The notes: a model not told the origin generated them from the sequence alone. Counted from the stretch's first letter, positions 45,630 through 59,693 are shown. The stretch is 64,000 bases of DNA from Steinernema hermaphroditum (GCA_030435675.1 CM059625.1:12214001-12278000); one strand, 5' to 3'. Program-made: numbers and translations.

Positions 45630-48618
45630 TTAGTCGTCGTTCGAGGAAGCCGTCTTCAGGGAACATTCGTCGTCGTCTTCTTCCTCCAAAAGCTAAACGA
45701 AATCACCGATTATTTACGTAAACGGGTGTTGATATGCGTGAGACAAGGATTATACAGGCAAGATTATCTTTCCTATGAACCTCACTCCCATTAAATTAAA
45801 CGGTTTCTATTTCTGGAAGCTGTTTTCTTTTTGCATGGTTCTGCAGAACACTCTTTAGTATAAAGCCGTATTTTATTTTTTTTTTTGAGCAGTGACTACA
45901 TATAAGCTGTTCTTATACTGTAGATGTGAGTGATTTTGTTAGCTTTCAGCTCCACTTTCAAAAAAGCACACCTGGTTGATCTCGATTCGTCTCTGTTCCA
46001 ACTTGGGCATTTCATTCAACCTTCTCTCGATCTCCTGCTTCTCCTCAGCCAGAGTCAGCCTCTGAGTGATCGACTTTAATTCGGTGAAGCGATAGCCGCC
46101 TTCGCCATCATACTGCAAAAGATGCGTGTGGAACTTCCACAGCGAGGGTCTGTGGGTGACGGTCAGTAGAGTGATGCCGGCATCCTTGATAGCTTGGTAG
46201 ATGTTTCCTTCGACGTCAATGGAGACCGCACTCGTACACTCATCGAGCAGGGCGTACTGAGGGCGATGGTAGAAGACGCGGGCGAGTCCCATCCGCTGCT
46301 TCTCGCCGCCAGAAAGCACGTCCATCCAGTCGTTTCTGGCAGACCACCCGCCTTCGCGTTCAACGATATGCGACAAGTGAACAACATCCAAAATCTGAGC
46401 CAGATCTGCATCCGTCACTCCCTTCTGCTGCATTTGTACTACCGTGTCAGGGTAGATAACCTATAAAATTATGATTTATGCATAAATCTTGGTTCTTTGA
46501 TGCTGTTAATTAATAAAACTTCGAGATTTAATAGTGGTGAATTATACCTGGTCACGAAGAGTACCCAAAGTCATGTACGGCCTTTGTGGTATGTAGTACA
46601 TCATCGACTTTGGTGGCCTTTCCACAGTCCCAGCGTAGACGGGCCACAAACCTCCCAGAATGCGGAACAACGAGCTCTTTCCGCAACCATTTGGGCCGGT
46701 GATGAGGGTGTGCATTCCCGGCTTGAGTTCTAGAGTCATGTTCTTCACTACGATGTCGCCATTTGGAGTGACAATCGGCACTTCCGTAAGCCTGATATCG
46801 GCCGTCGTTTCAATTTCGACTCCTGGAACCCTATGCATCTTCCAACCTCCCCTTCATGCGGTTACCGTTGATCGACGAGGTGTCGAAGCGCTCCCCGCGA
46901 TTGTCTCCGCTCGCGTTCTCCCCACTGATGATCTGCTTGCGGTAAACACCCTTCTTCATGTCGTCGAAGACCTCAAACATCTCATGAACACGCGACGTGT
47001 AACCGGCTAATTCAGTGATCTGCAAAACAGCTCGTGGTAAAGGTGATGCGTTAAGTTATTGTACTTCTTTGTATGACGTCATCAAACGCTCCATAGCGTC
47101 TGCGGAGTTGTAAAGCAGGTTCTTGGCAGTAGCGAAACCGCGAGTTCGTTCACTTACCCCTCCATCGGGGTCCTTGTCTCAAATATTGACTGTGCACGAT
47201 AGAATGCAAGATGTTAAGCCTACTATGTTTTGAGTTGAAGGAGAGTAGAATTGGAATGGCAATCATGGTCATACCCGTACCAGACCACACGTATTTCATT
47301 AGGAATTGTTCCAACATGATGTACGGTACACGTTTCCGGTAGATGAGCATCATTTGATTCTTGAGACTAGAATAAGCCCTTGCTATTTGGTTTTTCTCTG
47401 TCTAAAAGGAAGCAATATACAAACAGATAACAAATTTCGGCCCTGAACAAATCAAAACAGGGAAACTTACTTCGTGACCTCCATAGAAGGCGATTTCTTC
47501 AGAGTTTGTGATAGCTCTCGAGTGCAAGTAGCGTAGATGTCCTTTTCGCTTGGCCTCCTCGGCTACCATATGACCGAACCGAGGCGAAAGAGCCTTGAGC
47601 AGTCGGGCAGTCACCATAACCACACAAACTCCCAAAACGCTCGGCACCAAGACGGTGTCGCCGGCTTCCCGTTTATGAGCATAGGACACAAGGGTGAATC
47701 TGCAAGATCATGCATTCGACAATCGTGCGGCCGAGAGCATACGTTATAAGGGCGATGTCGAAGATAGGTTTAGTGAGATGAGAATAGAGGTGTGCCACCG
47801 ACTGCGTGAACATGGTGATGTCTTCGGTAAGACATTGGTCAGCGTTGAGAAGGCGACTGTCCAAATTGCTCACTTTGTAGTAGGTTTGGTCGCTGAAGTA
47901 CTGCTTGTATGCATGGTTAACCAAACGGGTGCGGAAGGCCAATCCCAAATAACTCTCGAAGAAGCGAATCATAGAGTTGATGAAAGTGGCTGGAATAGCA
48001 ACGAGCAGCCATTTGGAGAGCTGATATGCGAATTTCTCCACATTCCTCTGCACGATCGCCTTCACAATGCGACCTTCCAGCGCTGCCACATAAATGGTCA
48101 GGAAGGTTCTGCACATGAGGATTAAGGAGTGGATTCCTGTAAATGCAACGCATAAGAGCTGCCTAATGGGTCTACTTCTCATACCAATGATACCAACTTC
48201 CTTGCTGAACAGACCAGGAATCATAATTTTTAAGAGGTGTTGCAACTGTGTGAAGAATTTTGCCTCGAAGCCGCGGATCTTCTTCTTTCCAGTGCAGTCA
48301 ACGTCGTCGCTTCCCTGCTTTGACAACTTCTTACGCAGTTTTCTGTCTAAATTGTAAAAGTCATCGGTTTTTTTTTGCGCATCTGAACTATGAATGTACC
48401 CCGATTTCTATTTTTTATAATGCATCAAAACTCATTTGCCTAAATCGTCCATAAAAGTATCCCTAAAGGGAAAAGGAAAACCAACTTTTTAAGGCGAGAA
48501 TGTTGGAGATTATCTGATAAGATATAAAAATTCCTCCGATGACCAGTCCTCCGCGCACCGCCTTCTTGCGGAGTCTCGGATCGAGAAGCAGCATCAGGAT
48601 CTTTGTTGACACCGTCAT
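45630..48618 (-). CDS. pmp-4: Peroxisomal ABC half-transporter, ABCD1/2 (ALDP) type
   Basis: Half-transporter that as a dimer carries very-long-chain acyl-CoA into peroxisomes. Eleven exons from 48618 to 45630 join in phase to about 726 residues (human ABCD1 has 745). Introns are mostly 43-69 nt, with longer ones of 87, 139 and 280 nt. Membrane half: [18 protein letters not shown], then [28 protein letters not shown] and [11 protein letters not shown] (EAA-like loop). Nucleotide-binding half: Walker [22 protein letters not shown]-loop [16 protein letters not shown], signature [17 protein letters not shown], Walker [14 protein letters not shown]-loop [20 protein letters not shown]. The last exon adds a short acidic tail. 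One acceptor (TTTGAG near 47178) is weak but required by the frame. The symbol follows the closest C. elegans subfamily and is tentative at paralogue level. Confidence 0.92.
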
Positions 48619-48619
48619 G

Positions 48620-51010
48620 GTCAAGTGCTACCCAGAGCTGAGACACCTGCAAAGAACCAACTGAACTAAGGGTAACATCGAATAAAAGAATAACATCTCC
48701 GTGATCAGAACAAGGGTATGGCGGCTCATGCAGACGGACGGCTCAAGCCAAGAGAGCACAAGCAACGATACTACACTCAGTGATAAGACCTAGCGATCAG
48801 TAAAAAAGGGAATCGTTCGATGATCTCGGCCCACACGCGCGACGCGACGGCTTTCCCTCTCAATTAAGTGTACAGTGCACGCGCCTGGAAAATCTATTTA
48901 CGCGCGATAGGGAAGAAGAGGAGTACAATCATCAAAAATGCCAAAAACATCATCAAACAACCGGTCGTGGTTCCAATCGCAGCTGACGAAGGAGGACAGT
49001 CGTCTGAAGCGACCACGACTACAACATTCAGCGAGAAGTGGTCAACGCGTATGCTTATCATACACCGTCGTCTTCGCCTTGTCTGCTCATCGCACCTTGC
49101 AAAAACCGAATACAAAATATTCCATCGCAGTATAGTGCTGAACTCGCGACACAATAAAACAATGGCCTGAAGTCGGCAACAAGGGGCCAATTCACTCAGG
49201 ACCAAATTGGATCACGATCGATCGTGAGTGCGCAAAGAGATTACGTAAGAGGGAAGCGATCGGAACCGAATCAAACCACTCGCAGCAACGGTCTTCGTGT
49301 ATGCGTGTTAAGCTTTCGGCTGGCTAGTGGACGAGGAAGACAATGCTTAGCCAGCGGAGAGACTCGTTCAAGCAAAAACCTGACTGCACGCCTCACATAT
49401 CCAAAAACGCTCGCCACCAACCGGTCGACCGTTGAGTGGACGAGGCTCGAGTGCTTAGAGATGGGCCTGAACCGTCGGAAATAAAGTGCTATACAGTTAA
49501 GCTAAGGTTGAACGTTCTTTGTCATACAGTCTTTAATAGCAAAGTGCACGAAGGAGATTCACTTTCTCCTTCGAACGATCAACATAAAGGAAAGCGCTTG
49601 TTGTGGTTTCACAAACCGGTTCGAGCCGTTATTAGCTGGTTCTCGCCTAAAGCGAAATCTTGCTTTTCAAACAGATTTGCAAATGATAGCAAGATTCGGT
49701 CTAAAACCAGCAATAATTGTTTTTCGACAGAAGAACGATGAATCACAAAAAAAAATGTAAAAATGTGAAAACAGGGGAAAACATGGACCAATCCAGCATA
49801 AAACTACCCTTTCGGATGCATTTTCAAGCCTTGCATGTGGCCTATCATGTGTAGTGCTATAAAACAGTTGGACATGTTTTCTGTTACTCACATTCACTTG
49901 ACGTTGTGACTATTCGAAGTTTTCATGAGACGCTTCCCTATGAATACTTCATCATATATCGCAGGTTTCTAATTTCGTATGAATATCATCGCTTCTAGCG
50001 CTCGCCCTCATTGATGCGCCGTCCTATACGGTTCTATCCGAGACACCCTTCACGCCATCATGCATCTATTTTGAAAGGATCTTTTTCATAGCCGACTTAG
50101 AGATGTATTGTTATCTTTGGCCAAGGGCATCTGGTGCGAGACAATGGATAAAAATTGAGTTCGCAACAAGGCCATGTCGGAGCACAGAGTAAACAATATA
50201 GAATTTCGGACATTTTCATTTATAACTGTTCCCACCTCTCTTCTATTTGCATGTGTGCACAAGCGTTGTCATTTGTATTTATTCCGTGTATACAATTACT
50301 TAGTAATCATAGCATCGTAGTCGGCTGCCTTGGGTCCAGCCATGGCCAGTTGGCTTCGTTACGGTGCCTCACCATTGTTGTGTGCGCTAAAAAGTCGGTG
50401 AAGTCGGTTTTGTGCCACTTCCCATAACTCACCTTCTCGATCTGGAGATTCATTGGAAGTGAGCACCCTGAAAAACGATAGGAGCATTAGCAAGGAAGGA
50501 ATTCATAATGGCTCGAATCAGCAGAGGTCACTATTCCCCTCTAATCGATTATTTAAATGTTTCACAGGAGATACTTTATATTCTCCGAAGCCGCGCACTT
50601 GTCGACCCTAGCGCCCCGCCTCCCGAAGTCCGAGCTTGGACTCGGCAGCAGAAAGTTAGCGGTCTTTATGCGTAATATCGGCGAATCGGTGATTAGCATC
50701 GGGCTGTTATTCTAACCCCTCAGCGCGTTTTTTTGTGGAAAGAAGAGACTGGAGTAGGTGGGATTTGGCTCATAATAAATACACCGGGATACGCTAATAG
50801 AAAATTATATCTCAGCGAGGAGAAACACGTGCGCGATGTACCTGATGGCCGGAGTTGTTGTCGCCGAGAGGAGCGTCTGCTTTTCCGTTGAATTGTTCAT
50901 GCAGTTCGAGCTGTTGTGGTTGCTGAGAAGTGCGAGCTCTGAAACGACTCGATGTTCACACCAATTTCTTTTCAATTTCAGGGTTCGTGGGTGCCCAATC
51001 GAGAGGCGGT
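48620..51010. other. Intergenic region, no gene resolved
   Basis: About 2.4 kb with no convincing exon chain. Frames near 48868-49205, 49436-49741 and 50155-50427 are short, overlap on both strands and lack motifs. An A-run lies at 49748-49757. Confidence 0.35.
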
Positions 51011-51012
51011 GG

Positions 51013-51781
51013 ATGGTATGCGGTGCCTTCGATTTTGCGATGACTTTGTGGACAATCCTTGTGCTATTTCTTACTCTTAACTGCCCCACCTCCGCACTTA
51101 AGTGTTTTGATTCAACTATGGCTGAGCCGCATCATACGGTTCGATGCGCCCCTGGTCAGGTGAGGGAAAGATGGTTCATGTTCATCAAGTATCAAATGCT
51201 GCACCCTTGTTTATGTCGGTTATTGGCAACATTAGTTTTTTAGTCGTGCTATGACGAGTATTACGCTTTCAACACATCCAAAGGCCATATCCGTCAACAT
51301 TTCGACCGCTTCTGTGTCTTCCAGGCTCATTGTTCGCAGCGCGGGATTGATAATGGCTGTCTCACCCTCGACGAACTCGACGAGGTCGTGCAGCGCACTT
51401 TCTATGAGAAAATCAAAACGTATGATAAGGTGAGCAGTTCTAAGAGGCTAATTTAATTTAAAAGGTACTTCGATAATGAAATTTCACCTCAATCTTCAGA
51501 GCTCGTAACGAGGTTATGAGCGGAAATGTCAAAGAATATTGAATTCCTAATCACATAAGAGCACATAACCCACGAAATCAAAGGTATTCCAGATCAATCG
51601 AGATCAGATTTTCCACTCGCGTTTCTGCTGTTGCGAACAAGACGGCTGCAACTCGTTCAGCGCCTCGGACTCCCTCCTCAAATTCAACATCACGTCTACT
51701 TCTGAATCAGCCCGAACCTATCCTTGGTCACTTATCGCTCACATCATATCTCTTACAATGTCTTTTTGTGTTCTGTGGTGA
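51013..51781 (+). CDS. Secreted ET-module/Ly6-like Cys-rich protein
   Basis: Three exons (51013-51159, 51244-51429, 51593-51781) splice in phase 0 to 173 residues. A hydrophobic signal segment (MTLWTILVLFLTLNCPTSA; Met at about 51040 may be the real start) is followed by LKCFDSTM..VRCAPGQ, SCYDEYYAF, CVFQAHCSQRGIDNGCLT and finally FCCCEQDGCNS. The closing CCC-x2-D-x-CN pattern is that of nematode ET modules and of three-finger Ly6-type domains. The C-terminus (SLIAHIISLTMSFCVLW) is hydrophobic, compatible with GPI anchoring. Expected extracellular. Its stop lies only 16 bp from the stop of the opposite-strand GABA-B receptor gene. Confidence 0.7.
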
Positions 51782-51797
51782 TTTTTCGTTCTCCACT

Positions 51798-54700
51798 TCA
51801 CAGCACCGTGTACATAATAGAATAAATTATCCCACCTTCTTTGTCCATCGCATCGGGAATGTAGTGTGCAAGCTTCGTGAGTTGTTGTATCAATTCCCAT
51901 AGCTGGCTCGACTTCTGGAAATATGTGCTTTTAGTTGTTTCCATGCATCGTTTTCTGTGATGAGCATCCGCCGGAAGAGCATCACTTTACCTCGTGCAAA
52001 TACTTTTGGCACAGTTTGTTCTCCTCTTCCAGTCGAGTCAAATGCTCTTTCTCGTTCCCGTGTCGGCGCCTAAAAGGGGATTAGAAATCCCTCTCGTTGG
52101 CGTTACAATTTAATTACGTCGATAATTGGCGATTAAGATTTGCCGCATTTCTCCCGACCACCGACTTCATCATGCCCTTCCGATAGCGCTGCTCGCATCC
52201 GCTGGGATTGCGCAGTAGTTCGACCACCTGTTCCATTACGAATTATGCAAGGGTATACATGTGTGCAATTGCGGAGTACCTTTGGAACAAACACAAGGGA
52301 CAGTGTTAGAGTTGTGCAGAAAATGATGAAGAAGCTCGTAAGCGCATATGCTTCGTTCACTCTGTCCTTGATAACAATGCGTAAGCGACACTTCTCTAGA
52401 AGATGTATACCTGGAGGATGAAGGCCAGTGACACACCAATAACGCACATAACGACGACGTTGTATACGCACATTCCGATGTATTTGCTGTCATTAAGTGC
52501 CGGTACATTAACGTGCCGTGTTTCCCAGGCAAGGAAGCATCCCAGAATCTTAAATGGTATGGAGCGTCAATGACGAGTATCGCATCTCTTCACGCGTTAC
52601 CATAAGGAGTCCTTTGGTTCCAAAGAGAATCAGTTGGAAGATGATCGATTTCTGGCTGTGACAACGTTCAAGTTCCGGAATGATCAAGCGACTTTCTGAG
52701 TACTGTAAGGAACAGAGCATATAACAGAGAAAGACAGAATCACCTGTGTATATTGGGAAGATACGGTGAATTTGAAAGGCGAAAAGAATGCCCAAAGTGT
52801 GAGGACGATGGTGTCAACTGCGAAAAGCGATCCGACGATGAGGAGTAGCTTCGAGTCCTTTATAGCCTTCTTGTTCATGCGAATGTTGGTGAATATCGAA
52901 TGCACTCGCCATGTTTTCGCGAACATGGAGCCGAAGGCTATCGTGAAGCCAACGCAAAGTACCCATGTCTTCGCCTAAAGATGACCATGTCAATTGAAGC
53001 CAAGTCTATTTACAAATAAAAATTGAACTTTGTGTCATGCAAACTCTGTTCATCGCCAATACTAACAAAGCGATCGTTTGCCACAAGATTCATGGATTCG
53101 TCTGGTGGCATGAGAAACAGCAATCACGATCTTTTGATTTTTTCCGTTTGACATTTCTATAATTCTCTTGTTTTGTTTTCCAAATGTAGCGCGACACTCG
53201 AACAACGTCATGTTTGTTACTTCGCATTTCTGCTGATGTTCTATCAAGAAGGAGTCCTTAGACAGCACTTTTAAATTGTTAATTCTTTTGTGTTCTTTTG
53301 ATTTTTTTCGGTTTTTCCAATTTCTCAAAGTATGCAAAAGCCAACGTTTACCTATCACACAAAACCAGTGAGATAATTATCTGTTAGTGGGTTATTCAAT
53401 TCCAATTCAAAAGGGCTTACATAGCAGAGCTTGACAAAATTGCTCGGGTTGACAAAGCGCGTGTCGACTCCCAGGAGAATAACCGAGACATATGCGAAGA
53501 TGGATCCCACTATTATCAGATTGTTCATGTTGGGACTTGACATTTTAATAAATCTATAACATTCCGCGATAAATTGTGGAATTGTGTCACGAACCTGTGA
53601 CTACGGTAGCGCACATTGATGATCAGAAAGACCAGAGCTAAACAGACACCTATTAGGGAAAGCAGAGCCGCCACGATGAAAATTATGTAAGAGACATATT
53701 GGCGTTCTCGTACAACAATGGTTGAGTCGAGTGGTGGTTTCCAACCTAAAGTGATAAGCATTGAAATCTATACATGCAGTTATGTTTGTTATTGTGCAGA
53801 GGGCCAGTGAATAAGTACCATTTAGCTGTTCAGGATAGAGCGTAAAGGAGTCCGCCGCACCATCGTATGTTGCAATGTTGACATAAGAGTCGTTCCTCCA
53901 CTGGTAAACGTCGACGAGGCCAAGACGTTCATTGTTTTCAAAGCGAATTTTACCCTAAACACAATTTATAAAGAAGCGCAGAAATGAGTGACACTTACCG
54001 TTAATCCATCAAAAGAGCTATTATTAATTGCGGAAAGTAGTAAATCATGAGAAATGTCCGACGAAAGATTGAATGATCGTTTCATGGCCAGTACTAACGT
54101 CCATATTCCGTCGTACACATAAGACCCGTAAGCGTTGGAGTTGCAGTCATGGTTTGAGCAAACCGAGAAGAGTTCATCACCAATCTCACCAACCGTCTTA
54201 AATAAGCATCCACAAATCCTATGTGTTGTGCGCATTTTTCAACCTTTTCCGACATTAATGTCAGATCTCGTTCTGGCCGCCTGTAGGCGAACTCCAAGGC
54301 AAAGTGTCCTTCTAGCACCTCGCTGATTTGCTCTTCAGTGCAGTTACTGTCCATCACATTTGTCCACCACGACGACTTGTGGTAGCCGGGTAGGATCCAA
54401 ACGTAGTTTGACCCGTACAGCCCCTTTTCGTACGCTTCGCACATCACCCGCACAGCCAATTCGGAGTCGAAATCTCCGATTATCACACGCACATCCCGTC
54501 GCTGCAATAAATTTTTAACGAACATGAACATAATAAATTGCAGGCACATTGGACTTATTAATCTCAACTCCACAAATCGTACCCACACACTAACCTTTAG
54601 TTCAGCCAGACCCAGCGCAACGTTTTCGAATTCATCGACCGTAAATCCAGCAGTGTAGATCACTTTAATACCGTACCCATGCTCCAGTTTTGTTGTCAAC

Positions 54701-55989
54701 GACTCATGAGGCTGAGCAGTGAACATGAGACGTCGCCAGCTGATCATGGCCTACCAGTGCGTATCGAGGATCGTCGCTTTGCTTCACCGTTCCCACGCGA
54801 GTCCAGTTGAAGTGATAGACGAGGTTGCATCTGGCTGAATTTATGTTGCGATCGCCCGGCACGATGCGGAAGAAAGTGGGATATAGCTGAAATGGTCCCT
54901 TGAAAACTCTGTTTAGATGCTCTTTGCCATGTGCGGTGACTCTCTTGGGGGAGCAGATTTAACTAACAAGTGTGTTTACGTGCCTCACAAACGCGACAGA
55001 AGCGGGTTATTTGGAAGCTCCCATTTGTGACTCATGAAATAAACTATAAAATGGCGAAAGCCAATTTCCTAAATTCGCGTCAATCTTAGGAGAGTGGTCC
55101 CGCTTCATTCACCCTATTCGCATCCAAAACGTCTTTTGCAAAACAACTGGGATACAAGTGGTCCTTGTTCTGTCAAAGCTTCAAGCTGACCTTGTTGACT
55201 CCTCTACTGAGCAGTGGGAGAGGATTAAATAGGATTTAGACATTTGCAAATTGAATTTTCCCTACGTATCACAATGGAGGTTCGTTGCGCAACTGCATGT
55301 CTTGATTTCCAGCTTCTGGCTTTCCATCTCATTTTTCTATTTCAAAGGTTCACACTAAGTAGGTCGTTGATCTTAACTGCGATTTGCATATATATTCGAA
55401 CCACTGCGTTCCCGAACGACTGGCCCAAAATCTAATAAATATGAATGAAAAAGTGAAGCTCGTTAAGGGTTGCTTTAATGACCCAATTGAGGAAATGCAA
55501 CCAGCATAGGCGGTGGGTCGGGATAATCACCTCGTGAGACTCGGCAGAAGCGAATTTCGCGTGAGTTTCCGCGTACGACAGATGCAGCAGATGCCAAAAC
55601 TTAGAGGCCATTGCCACAGGCTCGTTAACGTTGGTGCACATATCGCCGAAAAGGGCGAAAGGCCTCGGTGAGTGGTTCATCAAGTCGAACAGTGCCTTCA
55701 TTCCCATCGACGTTTTGCACTAAACGAACGTTATGTTTTAATTGAAAGGCCAACACACCTGAGTGTCTTTGAGAATGAGTTTGAAGTCTATGCCATCCAA
55801 AAGACACGTATTGTTGCTGATATGTTCGAGGGCCAGGTGAATGACAGGCTCAATTTTCTCGCGGTAGGGCTCCGGCAGAAAGACGCCCAATGCAATCGTT
55901 CGTTTCGGTTCTCCGGGGCATTGGATAGCCGCTACCGTAATCAGCACAGTTGCAGCCAACAGCACAAAGTATGGCATCGTTAACGTCAT
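51798..55989 (-). CDS. gbb: Metabotropic GABA-B receptor subunit
   Basis: Class C G-protein-coupled receptor for GABA, acting as a heterodimer in the neuronal membrane. It opens with a signal peptide ([20 protein letters not shown]) and the ligand-binding Venus-flytrap domain: [118 protein letters not shown]. Seven membrane segments follow ([49 protein letters not shown] and so on) and a C-terminal helical coil ([16 protein letters not shown]) like the GABA-B coiled-coil. Early exons: 55989-55759, 55719-55531, 54886-54755, then 54711 onward; one intron is 644 nt, most about 40-50. Whether it is subunit 1 or 2 is not settled by eye. Confidence 0.9.
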
Positions 55990-57630
55990 ACTAGCCGGGT
56001 ACTAGCATGACGCCTGCTTTCATCTAACCTAAACGATCAGAAACGGGTAAAGGGCTTTGTGGAATCTCTCGCGCTCTGATCATAGTGCACTGAAGGCAGT
56101 CAGCTATGTAAATGTTTGAAGACGACTCCGGCCCGATCTAATCAGATAACCATTGCCCAACGGGGACACTCCCGCGCGAGCAGGAGGAGACGGCGGCGAC
56201 GGCGCCTAGAGAGACAGACTTCTTTTGGGGATTCGAGTCGCACGGGCCAAAAGCGCGCGACAAATGTGACAATATTTCAATTTCACATAAGCACCATGGA
56301 GGACAAGTGGGACTCGTAGAAAAGACGAACACGAAGAAGTAGTGAAACGGCGAGCGGAGACCATTCCCTTACAATTGAGGGTTTCCCCCCAAAACGATTC
56401 CGCCCCCTCCGTGCCCACCCATCCACGTTTAGCAGGGAACTCTTCGCTGAAAATGAGAAAATTTCTACCCTGTGTTGTTTATGCTGCCAAGCCACTTGTT
56501 AGCGTTAAATAATCAGCTAAGAATCACAGCTGCTTCAAGCTTTTTCCATTTGGGAACTTAAAGGCTTAGGAACGCGCGGTTGCCCAATTGGCCTCTTGTG
56601 TCCAATGCCGCGCAAACGAAATCAAGCGGTGAAGGTGCCAACAAATGGCCGTTCATAAGCATATGCTAGTTTCACAACCGAGTTGCAGCAAATTGCCGAT
56701 GGAAGGCCTTCAACCAACCAACAAATGAATAGTAATAAGAAAACGATAGGAACGGCGAAAGGGAACAAAGGGGAAGTCTTGTGGCGGCGACACGTGAATC
56801 GATCCAGCTCCAACACCTTTAGTACGACAAGAATGGAACAACGAAGTGAATTATGAATTCAATAATAGAAAGAAGCTGACAAGTGTATCTTGTGTTGAAA
56901 CAACACTCCTAGCTTCTGCCGTTGGCGAACTTCGACTCCTCTGAGCAAGCTGCGGAAAACACATTAAGGATAAAGAATCATGGCGATTCGACGCTCAACC
57001 ACTTAGAGCGGAACAGTTGCGGCGCCGCAATCTTATAATAAATGATCATAGCTCTTGCACCAAATGCCGTACTCATTTCTACGGTGCACATTACTCTGTT
57101 TCCAGAAATGTACTGCATGCACGCTGTTGACAATAGCGAAACATTTTCGTAAATTTCGCAATGACTGTTATAAACTGTCATCAAAATATGGAGAAGGTGC
57201 CAACATTGGCAATGGATTCACACAAAATATCTGTCCAACTTTATGCATGTACGCGGTGAGGGGGGAACCGTAAAATAAGCAAAGTGGCACTCACTTCGGG
57301 AACAATGTAGCAACGATAGAAGAAATTATCTTGAATGTTACGAACGAACGAACCGCTGTTTCTCTAGTTTTTTTTTAATCTTCACAGTTGTCACTTTGCC
57401 TTCCGTTTCCACAAGGACTCCCGGCTCACTGATTTCAACTATTACCTCTGTTTACATGCCTCTTATATAAAATATACATGAACGCTAACGCAACCAAGCC
57501 AAACACTCTCCGCACCAGCTCACTCTTCCGCACATCACAATTCTCACCATATTCTGCACTCCTGAGAACATTTTTATTAATAGGCATAATAAATAGAGAG
57601 CATAATGAGACAAAATTCATCCAGTGACTA
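55990..57630. other. Intergenic region between GABA-B receptor and RFT1
   Basis: About 1.6 kb. A run of CGG/CGA codon-like repeats at 56180-56215 and several short minus frames (56138-56495, 56622-56816) were judged non-coding. A minus-strand frame at about 57570-57435 contains RVFGLVALAFMYILYKRH and could be an alternative last exon of the RFT1 gene. Confidence 0.35.
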
Positions 57631-57636
57631 ACGCTT

Positions 57637-59693
57637 TCAATCTTGATGTTGAATACTTCTACTTACGAACTGCTGCAACAATAGCTCGGACTTGTAAATG
57701 TTGAGCACAACAACCAAGAACATAACACCTCCTATGGCTATATGTGCCCCATTATGCACAATACCCGCAGTAGAACCAAATATCTGAAAACAGGGTATAA
57801 ATCAATTTTAAATAAAGAAGCCGCATACCAAATTCGATAGGTTGGTAACAAAGAGTGAAAAGACCAGAAGTAATATAGTCGAGACTGATGGCAACAATTC
57901 GAAGAACGAAGGCGTCCAACGGCGTAAATATCGCTGAATGTGCTGCCAGCTGAAATCGTTCCCTAATGAAGAGGAAAAGCATGATGAAGTAACAAACCTG
58001 TACAGAATACGCACCGCCATGTTCAAGGCATTTGCGAGAATGAAGCCGAAAGCTGCAAAATAGAATGAACAACCGATGTTCAATCCAAGATAAAGGAATG
58101 CACAAACGAATAGAAATCCAATGTGTGCGAATATCTGAAAGAAACTGGGCTAAAAATGTCATGGAGATCCCTCGTACGTCAGTATTCGACATCGTAGCAG
58201 TCGCAAAGCATTCTGTAATCCCGTTAATAGTCATCACAAATAAATATCCCAAGTAGCAAGACAGCAGTGCACCGCCTAAAACCATAGATATAGTTGAAAT
58301 CAATTATACAAAAAAGTGAACGGCTGTTACCTTGATTGCTAGATAGAAGTTCACCACCGTACAAGCCAACCGCAAGTTGAGAATAAGCTATGCCAAAGAC
58401 AATAATGACAGATGACAGAAGTGTGGTTCCACGTAAAAGATTCTTCAGTGTAGAAACACCCTCCTCGACTTTCAGCTAGAAAACACCTATTAAACAATTT
58501 TATCAATCAATCCATCTCACCCTAGGTTGGTCACCAATAGCGACATCACGCTCAAATTGGCTAGAGAAGTATAGATAGGATGACTCTTCCAATGGGGCAA
58601 GAACAATTCGTGCAATCAAGCTGCCAAGTTTCTCGATCGCATCATAAACAGCTGAAAGGCCAACCATTTGTATATCAGGGTTACAGTTACGCTCACCAGT
58701 TACGAGTTACAAAAAGTGTAACATCTTACTATGTTAAATTTAAACATACTTACCTTGATTTGCAAGTCCTATCGTGTTCGTGAATGTCATTACAAATGCG
58801 GATCCGTCAGTTAACAGTTGTTTGAAAACAGAATGGACTAGAAACGATCCAATTTGTTTTAGAATAGTTCTGTCAAGACCATGGTGAGAAGAAGGAAAAT
58901 AACCGCGGAAGTTCACTATGCCCAACGGAGCACTCGTGAAATCTGTGCTTAATGACAGTTTGTAGTAATGGTATAAATGGACGCCAAGGTATGCTGTCGA
59001 ACTTAACACCTGGAAAGAGAAGCAAAATTAAGGGAATACGAGGAAAAGAATGCATACCTGAGCCAAACAGAAACTGGATAAAGGTGTAAAAAGTGCTGAA
59101 CGAATAAGAACAACAGCAAAAACACGTTGTAACAGGATCAAAAGAGACTGAGCAAAAGCGAAATGTTTTGTTTCTCCAGCTTTTTGAGAAATAATTGCAA
59201 ATGGTTCGGCGACACATTCAATGAATGAAGAGCTAGCAAAGAGTACGACCGCAGAGAGGTATGTGTTTGAATACTCAACAGGAACTGAACCAGATGCAAG
59301 GTAGTACCAGAGTGGAACGAAGGGAACACCAACACAAAAGCAGATGACTGGAGCCAGCCAAAGATGATTCACATATGTAGCTGAGTTTGTTTGCACGCTC
59401 AAGCATGCTTTCCGCAACGGCTCCCGTACTAGAAACAGAATAGACGTATATAACAACGTCAACCTGTGTTATATAAACAGAATAAATAGACGAAAGCCGG
59501 ACGCAAGCCTACCTGACATTAACCAAACCAAGAAGAGCAGCATCGACATTACGCAAGAGATAGAGGTTTATGACGAACGAGCAGACCCGAGAAATAAGCT
59601 AAAAAGATTAAAATTAACAAAAACAAATAGTAATCAACGTACCTGACCCGTCAAGTTGACTAGAAAAAAATTGAGCAGTGAAGGTGTGGCCAT
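57637..59693 (-). CDS. rft1: RFT1 homologue, ER lipid-linked oligosaccharide protein
   Basis: Multi-pass ER membrane protein of the MOP flippase superfamily, needed for N-glycosylation and linked to the flipping step of Man5GlcNAc2-PP-dolichol. The exon chain from ATG at 59693 opens MATPSLLNFFLVNLTGQ, then LISRVCSFVINLYLLRNVD and an R/LREPLRKAC segment typical of RFT1 N-termini. It continues with VVLFASSSFIECVAEPFAII, a central soluble loop, LLTDGSAFVMTFTNTIGLAN, QAVYDAIEKLGSLIARIVLA, PLEESSYLYFSSQFERD and several more membrane segments. These blocks match the family in order. Introns are short. Stop taken at 57639-57637 by reading through a possible donor after LLLQQF; if that donor is used the C-terminus lies further downstream. 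Confidence 0.85.

Noticed and set aside
46823..46865. ABCD transporter frameshift near the NBD start
   Set aside because: A 43-nt intron (GTAACC..TTCCAG) resolves the apparent frame change and restores homology.
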